A DNA stretch of 64,000 nt from Ramularia collo-cygni (taxonomy: Eukaryota > Ascomycota > Dothideomycetes > Mycosphaerellales > Mycosphaerellaceae). The notes under the pieces were generated by a model. The model saw only the letters and a list, made by a program, of their open reading frames with translations, made no database searches and had not been told where the DNA came from. The translations under genes and the position numbers were made by a program. Shown one piece after another: positions 58,217 to 64,000 of the stretch. Location: contig NW_019716266.1 in NCBI RefSeq assembly GCF_900074925.1, positions 835,315 to 899,314 of the forward strand. Reading direction: 5' to 3'. Positions within the stretch are counted from its first letter, which is position 1. Each line of letters begins with the position of its first letter.

Positions 58217-58563
58217 TCAAAGTCCCAAAGGGTTGTCACCCGACTGAGTCTTTCCTCCAATCCGCTCGCCGCCGGGAAGCTCCGAGTCAGGCTTGCCGTT
58301 GTCTTCCCCGCTATAAGCATGATCTCGCTTTGCTTGCTTCTGAACCTCCAGCATGGCCTCTCCGTTGGGATTTCCAATAGCTCCGGTGACGTGACCGAGA
58401 GGTTTCGTGGCGTAGCCCAGGACCTGACCGAGGGGATCTCCTACGACGGAAAGAGGGCCTTTGCCAGTGATAGTTAGGATCTGAGGAAGTACATGTATGT
58501 GGGGACTTGGTCTGAGGGATAGATACCTTTCTTCTCTGTTCCTAGCGGGCCGTCGGGCGCCAT
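58217..58563 (-). CDS. Small conserved fungal protein with PLG motifs
   Basis: Exons 58527-58563 and 58217-58458 (68-bp intron, GTATCT...GCAAAG) give 92 residues. It starts MAPDGPLGTEKKGPLSVVGD and continues with PLGQVLGYATKPLGHVTGAI, so PLG occurs as a loose repeat. A polar middle (QKQAKRDHAYSGED) leads to GGERIGGKTQSGDNPLGL at the end. I recall this GG-K-x-Q-T/S-x-D-NPLGL ending from small uncharacterised Pezizomycotina proteins of about 90-150 residues, but give no function. The acceptor was fixed by frame: another AG nearer the branch region gives a frame with a stop and no family likeness. No membrane helix or signal peptide. Confidence 0.78.
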
Positions 58564-59977
58564 GTTGGGAACTTTCTCGAGCACTTTATCCATGATTCTG
58601 TTTCTTGAGATTGGGCGGGAATTATGGGGATGAGACAGGACTGATGAAGAGGAAAAGATGAAAATGCAGCATGCATGTGGTCTCGACTTGAATAATGATG
58701 GTAGACGGTAAGGTAGGTATCACGATGAAGTATGCATNACGCCATAGCTCACACACTGCGTGACTGGCGATCTTCCAAGAATTCCACCTCATGTGCATAC
58801 CTGTGTACCTTTGATGTTGTACGACAAACTGCAAGGCTTTGGTGAGGACCGGGGGAGCAGTCAATACAGGCGTCCAGCTACTGCCCGATGACAGCTTGGG
58901 ACGAAAGGTCCGGAAGATCCGCTGGGTAGTACGATGGGGATGAGATGGGAAGTGATGATCCAGGAAGCCGGCGGAAGAGATCCATGCGGACCCCTGTCGA
59001 CCTAGAAATACCCCTGTCGACATGCAGAATGTCAGCACTTGGCAGACTGCACTCGTTGGGAAGAATAATAAAAGCACCAACATTACTCCAAACTCAATCC
59101 TTCAGTCGTCCACGCGAGACCATCGAAATCTCCGGGAGAACACACGCGGTGGTGTGAGCTTGGCATTTCATCAAGCGTGGTGACCGCGATGAAGACCCAC
59201 GTTGTACGATACAGGCTCGTATGTAGCAAACGGCATCAAGGCGAACTTGCATCTCCTGCATCTCAACTCTATGCGTGGACTGCGATGAAATGTTTTCTGG
59301 CCAGACTGAGCTCAATCACAGGGAAGCAGCGATGTCCTTGCGGTTGACATGCTCATGATTTTCTTGGTTGTCACAGCACGATCACGGACTGGCCAAGCAG
59401 TTGAAGTCGTTGAAGCTCTGTGCTCATATTTGCCGCATTTGCCGGTACCAACCACCTTGTAGACTTCAGCCCGACGGGAATAAGAGTCCGGTTCTGCGAG
59501 TCTGCTCTACGTATGGGGAGTACGGTTGCGAGACAGTGCGACAACCCTCATACGCTGAAGGAATCCATCTGATAGAGCGAAAAGCAGCTCCAGTAAAGTC
59601 CCGAAAGCCTGCGGATCAAAAAATACCCTCGTTCATATATGTGTCCTACAGCCGGGACTGACCTTGTTATACGCCATCTGACCGAGCTCATCACATCTTC
59701 GATGACCAGACTTGAGAACAGGGTATAACCTATCGGATCGCAGCCGATGCTTCCACATTCTCCGGATTCTCCCCTACAGGTACGAGCACAGCATGCGGGG
59801 TTCAACGAACATGTGTAAAGTTACCGTGCTCGATCGGCAATTACTTGATACCCACAAGGGCGGGGCATCAGGCTCCACCCGATGGGCCACCTCAGGTCTT
59901 TAAAGAGGTAAATAAACATGTCCAGCTCGCTTGAGATGGGCTTGTTCTTTTTGCATTGAAGTGGAGTGACCAACAAC
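58564..59977. other. Intergenic
   Basis: About 1.4 kb between divergent starts (small PLG protein and P450). A 153-codon minus-strand ORF at 58622-59083 has no domain and is left out. One N at 58738. Confidence 0.5.
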
Positions 59978-61854
59978 ATGTCGAGCACTGGATTGACTGT
60001 GGCATCGAGCAGCATTGGGGGCTTCGTTGCTGGCTCTGCCATCTTCTGGCTATACTTTCACAGATATGAAACCCATCTGTACGCCCTTCGATACCTCAAC
60101 ACATTTCTAGCTGCATCCGTTGCCGCGACTGCAATCCTCAACCAGGTCTACTCCTTGAGCTGGTCAGAGTCGGCAAGAGTCACGGCGATTGGAGCTACTG
60201 CATTCCTCGTCGGTGCGCTTGGCAACTGTCTCTACTACCGAATCTTCCTCAATCCATTGAACAACTTCCCCGGACCATGGCCAGCAAGAATCTCCAACAT
60301 CTGGCTCTCGACTCAGCTCGGAAACTCGGACGGATACTACTGGCTACAGGAGCAGCACAAAAAGCATGGCAAAGTTGTGCGGATTGGAAGCCATGACATT
60401 TCCATCACAGATCCTGAAGTCATGGAGCTGGCATACGGAAGCAAATCCCGGGTCACCAAAGCGTCATGGTACGACAATGACTACCCTCTCAGCTCCATGC
60501 ACACAACCAGAGACAGAGGTCTCCACGATCGACGTCGTCGTGTATGGGCGCCTGCATTTAGTGAGAAGGCTCTGCGAGACTACGAGGTAGAAATCCAGAA
60601 CTTCAACGACAAGTTCATCACGAAAGTTGGCGAGCACGGAAAGGAACCCGTCAACCTCACCAAGTGGTTCAACCTTTTCTCCTTCGACGCCATGGGTTTG
60701 CTGGCCTTTGGTCGTGACTATGGAATGATGGACAGGGGTGAAAAGCCACATGAATTGGAAATGTTAGACGAGGGGATGCAGCCGCTTGCATATCGTCTTC
60801 CGAGCTGGTTCTTCCGCATGTTGACCCAGATTCCTGGTCTGGCCGCGGGCTACAACAAATTCGTTGCCTTTTGTGNTAGTGAATTGACATGGAGAGTCAA
60901 GCACGCCAGTGAGAAGAAGCGGGATAACGATATTATGGGCTGGTTACTGCAAGCTTATAAGGATGTTGCGAACCCAGAGAAGGACCCTATGTTGCAGGCA
61001 GATGCCCGTTTGATCATTGTAGCTGGAAGGTAAGTCTCCCCATGTCTCCATATCATGTTCAGCGGCGACTAACAAACAATCCACAGCGACACCACAGCGG
61101 CAAGTCATGTCCACCGGAGAGAGGCCCATTCCAAACCCTCATCTCCCCCTCAACCTCCATACTAAAAAGCTAACCATTCCCCCCCACAGGCAACATTCAC
61201 CTACATGTTCTACCACCTAGCCCAAAAACCCTCCATAGTACAAAAGCTCCGAGAAGAACTAGACCCCCTAACAAAAAGCAGCGGCGGCGGCGACGGCAAC
61301 AACTGGCAAGAAAAAGACATTCGAAGCGCCGAATGTCTAAATGGCTGCATCAATGAATCTCTCCGTATGCACCCTCCAGTCCCCTCGGGCGTCAACAGAC
61401 TCACTCCCCCCGAGGGATTACAAGTCGGTGAGATTTGGATTCCGGGGAATACTACTTTTATTACGCCTATGTATGTTATGGGTAGAGGTATGTTTTGCAT
61501 CTATGATATCAAAGCCACCTGTCTGTGGATCTTAATTGATTGACCTTCTCTCGTTTCTTAGATCCGGATATTTATGAGGAGCCTGATACATTCATCCCTG
61601 AGCGCTGGTATTCGCAGGGAGAAAAGGTTAAGCATAAGGATGCTTTTGCGCCGTTTTCAATGGGACCTTTTGGATGCATTGGCAAGAATTTGGCGCTCAT
61701 GGAGTTGCGAACCCTTACTACGAAGATTGTGCAGAAGTTTGATATGAAGCTGGCACCGCATGAGGATGGATCTAGAATCTTGAAGAAGACTAAAGATCAC
61801 TTTACTGTTGATCTCGGCGATTGCGAGGTGTTGTTCAGCGAGAGACAGCGTTGA
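59978..61854 (+). CDS. Cytochrome P450 monooxygenase with GC-AG intron
   Basis: Exons 59978-61029, 61087-61099 (13 nt), 61190-61487 and 61562-61854 give about 551 residues. The ATG at 59978 is the start; the open frame upstream has only GTG. Two or three hydrophobic segments lie at residues 8-90, longer than a usual single anchor. Then come NNFPGPWPARISNIW, the C-helix WAPAFSEKALRDYE (usual WRR-type replaced by RRRVWAPAFS), and the I-helix AGS-DTTAATF, rebuilt across two introns. The K-helix is NESLRMHPPVPSG, the PERF-like block FIPERWYSQ, and the haem loop FSMGPFGCIGKNLALMEL with the Cys ligand. Intron 2 starts GCAAGT rather than GT. It resembles secondary-metabolism P450s such as tryprostatin-hydroxylase-like enzymes, but no cluster genes are adjacent. 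One N at 60876. Confidence 0.91.
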
Positions 61855-62180
61855 TTTCGACAGCTGAGATAGTGAAACGAGCTGATCTTTGTATTTAGTG
61901 AGCCAATACGCAATCATCCCGACCATTGTTCCATGTGAGACTAGATTCACAACCAATCCTGTGTAATGAACGCATAAACTTGACGCCCGCCAATTTCGCC
62001 TTGATCGAAAGTGTCGACCGACTCAGCGAAGCTTCTTCGCTTCGACACGCAGATTAAGCACCCTCCTATGACTTGCAAGACCTTCCCAATCCATCATGGC
62101 AGCCTTTGTCAAAGCAAGATGTCTCGCCGCTTGTGATGTTACGAGAGTGATTCATCGTCCAAGGTAAATTCGGACAACAT
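61855..62180. other. Intergenic
   Basis: About 330 bp between convergent genes; nothing recognised. Confidence 0.5.
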
Positions 62181-62726
62181 TCAATCGCATCCCTCTAGGT
62201 TGGAAAACGCTTCGATGCTAGGGAACTCCCCCAGCGAGACATTGATAGAATCGTTGTCGTGGTCGTCCGATGGATCTCCCTCAGTAGCATCGGTGCTAGG
62301 ATCTTCATCGACGTGCTGAAAGGCTGCCGGGAAACGCACACACTGTGCAAAGTACGGCCCCCCAAAGCGTCCAAACATAGCAACGCTGTCCCAGAACAAA
62401 TCTTTGATCGACNATTTCTCGAGCCAAATCGCCACTGCCGACGAGATGGTAAAGAATGCNAGATGAAGCCCGAATTGAAGCCACATGAAGGACACCTCCG
62501 ACAACTAGTCAAGACCCTGCTTCATTGCCCAGACTGAAACAGTTGAGAGCCCCGTAAAGAGTAATGAGAGTCCCATACTCGCCAACTCTTGTTTGATGTA
62601 GTTCGTGGTAGAGGCGGAACATAAGCTCCGTATAGGTCGGGAACATGCCGCGCAAAAGAGAGCAGAGAGGCTCACGTATCGGAACCACGGTATTTCGGTG
62701 GCATCTTCCAAAGCAGAGTTTGCCAT
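62181..62726 (-). pseudogene. Small membrane protein with an in-frame stop
   Basis: I do not recognise the family. One frame runs from ATG 62726 to the stop at 62181, interrupted once by TAG (62505-62507); 181 codons including that stop. The first part (MANSALEDATEIPWFRYVSL) leads into ALFCAACSRPIRSLC and a hydrophobic stretch SMGLSLLFTGLSTVSVWAM. After the stop comes FMWLQFGLHxAFFTISSAVA with IWLEK, then FGRFGGPYFAQCVRFP and an acidic tail (DEDPSTDATEGDPSDDHD). The pieces before and after read like one small membrane protein. No intron of normal size removes the stop while keeping both halves. A read-through codon of TGG would fit, so the TAG may be a point mutation. N bases at 62413 and 62460. 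Alternatively two short unrelated ORFs. Confidence 0.5.
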
Positions 62727-63119
62727 GATGAGAACCCGGTTGAACGATTCGGGTTCGAGTTGTTGTATGATGCTTGATCAGATTATGAGATAAGGTTGAG
62801 CGGGAGTGGGATGTCGTTGTTGATGTTGGATGTTGCTGATGATGTTGGTAATGTTGATCTTGTTGATGTTGTGATGTGAGAGTTGTTGTGTTGTTGTGCA
62901 TAGGTCTGGAAGTCAAGATGGATGGTAGGTAGGAGTAGACCTCGGACGGCAAGAGGTGATGCGACTTCTTCATATAAGCCTAGATGTAAAGAAGTATCAA
63001 TCGAGGTTTAGCAACAAGGAAAGTCTCGAGGAGGTCTCGACCCCGTCGCCAGGGCTCAAATGGTGACGATATGGTACCTTTGGTAAGATCACTGCAACAA
63101 CCATAGAGTTTGACTTTTG
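62727..63119. other. Intergenic with GTT/GAT simple sequence
   Basis: About 390 bp, including an imperfect GTTGTTGATG-type trinucleotide-rich stretch at 62812-62900, upstream of the broken small gene. No gene supported. Confidence 0.5.
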
Positions 63120-64000
63120 ACTTAATTGACTTCTAAGGCTGGTAGTTAGTCAATTATTAAGTATTTAACTACTCGAGTAGTTAGTTAGGTAATTAAGTAA
63201 GTGACTAGTTACACAAAGAGGCTGTCGCTGCTATCGTTAATATTATTATCCTCCGTACCCCCTATAGTCTCCGCTGCCTCTATTATCGCCGCTACCCCCC
63301 CTATAGTAGGTATAGTAAAGCTATAGCGGTGCTAATCCTTCGAGAGCTTAATTAACCGGATAGTGTCGCTAAGTAGCTAAGAGCGTAACTAATCGACAGT
63401 TCTTCGTGTTTTGCTAAACGTACGCTCGCTCTTAGCGGACATTACGAAAGCTAAGAGGATGTTAATAGCTAGCTATAAAAGAGCTAGATAGGCCTATCTT
63501 ATAAACGGCTGCATCTACTACTTAATAGCTGTTATATTAGTTAGTAGTGCTATAGGCGGAGCGTTTACGAAACTATCGAAATTATCGTATGTCTTTAGAA
63601 CACTAGCCTTAGCTCGAAAGCGGTCGAATGCGGACAGCGGCTCTAGCGTATTGTCGCTCTACGTATAAGGCTAGAGTTTGTCCTTATAGGATTGCTAGAG
63701 CGACCTTATACGCTTTAATGCGCCTATATACTAACTAGCCTTATCGCTATACTACTATATCTTTAGCTATACTACTCGGCGCTCTAGATAGAGTAGTATT
63801 ATAGCTATATAGGCTCCGGACACGTCTAGCAGTTTGTAGTACTTAAGAAAGAGACGCTCGGTAAGCTTAATAGGCTCCTTTAGCTTAGACACGCTATTAC
63901 TACGAGCGTTAGTAATATAGTCGCTAATAAACTCTATGCTCTTTTAGATAGCGTCTAGCGTAGTGCTATAACCTTTAGCCTTTAACGTAACCTCGTTAAA
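63120..64000 (-). mobile_element. RIP-like degraded hAT transposon relic (transposase 3' part)
   Basis: The sequence turns TA-rich and almost CA/TG-free. In 63721-63780, for example, I count 15 TA, no CA and no TG. Read on the minus strand, 63389-63442 encodes MSAKSERTFSKTRRTVD and a stop, matching the hAT C-terminal dimerisation block (A-M-S-x-E-x-E-R-x-F-S). Just upstream are FDRFRAK, then stop-stop where hAT proteins usually have tandem Trp, and scattered further stops. TGG to TAG changes fit C-to-T mutation at CpA on the opposite strand, the known RIP pattern. The element continues past the right window edge; its left boundary is a guess near the composition change. It cannot be active. 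Confidence 0.75.
63166..63183. repeat. 18-bp perfect palindrome
   Basis: TAACTACTCGAGTAGTTA is its own reverse complement and lies at the left flank of the hAT relic. It is flanked by ACTTAATT (63120-63127) and AATTAAGT (63191-63198), which are also inverted copies of each other. Confidence 0.8.

Noticed and set aside
58622..59083. 153-codon minus-strand ORF
   Set aside because: No motif, contains an N, and lies in a divergent promoter region.
57236..61854. Secondary-metabolite cluster around the second P450
   Set aside because: No backbone enzyme (PKS, NRPS, terpene synthase) or cluster transporter is present in the window.
1..64000. tRNA, rRNA or CRISPR features
   Set aside because: No tRNA-like B box with matching stems or regular spacer repeats were found by eye; a tRNAscan run would be decisive.

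Overview
The window is a piece of nuclear DNA from a filamentous ascomycete (Pezizomycotina). A Dothideomycete-like fungus is my best guess, but that is inference from gene content. The reasons: densely packed genes on both strands, short GT-AG introns (mostly 50-100 bp), a HET-domain gene, an EF-hand NADPH oxidase, a Zn2Cys6 regulator, a WSC/copper-radical oxidase, and a transposon relic with a RIP-like signature. About 40 isolated N bases occur; those inside genes behave as in-frame substitutions and do not shift the frame. All exon models below were read by hand from splice sites, frame continuity and family motifs.

Layout. 1-336 (-) is the 5' part of a YOP1/REEP gene. 1523-4131 (+) is an RFX transcription factor. 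5042-7204 (-) is an endosomal Na+/H+ exchanger, divergent from a sucrose-type transporter (8178-10245, +). 11485-12129 (+) is cofilin with two tiny 5' exons. 12987-13814 is an acidic low-complexity protein. 14172-16103 and 17212-18297 are a HET-domain protein followed by a degenerate kinase-like protein. 19917-20712 (-) is a Get5/Mdy2-like protein, followed by a C2H2 zinc-finger gene (21033-22169, -) divergent from CWC27 (23006-24529, +). 25505-27876 (+) is an EF-hand NADPH oxidase. 29218-30794 (-) is a secreted M28 peptidase interrupted by three small frameshifts. 32091-34241 (+) is a NIPA-type Mg transporter.

34705-35563 (+, GNAT acetyltransferase) and 35566-37472 (-, cytochrome P450 with seven exons) meet tail to tail with two bases between the stop codons. 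37990-39825 (-) is a BCS1-like AAA ATPase. 40918-44461 (-) is a glyoxal-oxidase-type enzyme carrying four WSC domains. 46769-48288 (OXA1) and 48726-49308 (MIM1) are adjacent mitochondrial membrane-biogenesis genes, and MIM1 is divergent from a UBA-SEP-UBX p47/Shp1 gene (49698-50963). Then come a DJ-1/PfpI protein (52174-53216), a Zn2Cys6 factor (53635-55755), a secreted HNH nuclease (57236-58072), a small glycine/proline-motif protein (58217-58563, -), a second P450 with a GC-AG intron (59978-61854), a small membrane protein broken by a stop (62181-62726, -), and a decayed hAT transposon running off the right edge (from about 63.1 kb).

Most genes are housekeeping (trafficking, actin, spliceosome, protein insertion). 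The accessory content is the HET/kinase-like pair, the secreted enzymes (M28, AA5-WSC, nuclease), the two P450s and the hAT relic. I see no CRISPR array, no rRNA or tRNA gene, and no complete secondary-metabolite cluster. The most unusual items are the hAT relic with stops at conserved tryptophans, the frame-restoring triple indel in the peptidase, the GC-AG intron beside a 13-nt exon, the NOX reductase domain split by an Arg/Ser-rich insert, and a diverged tandem duplication of about 151 bp at 46.2 kb.
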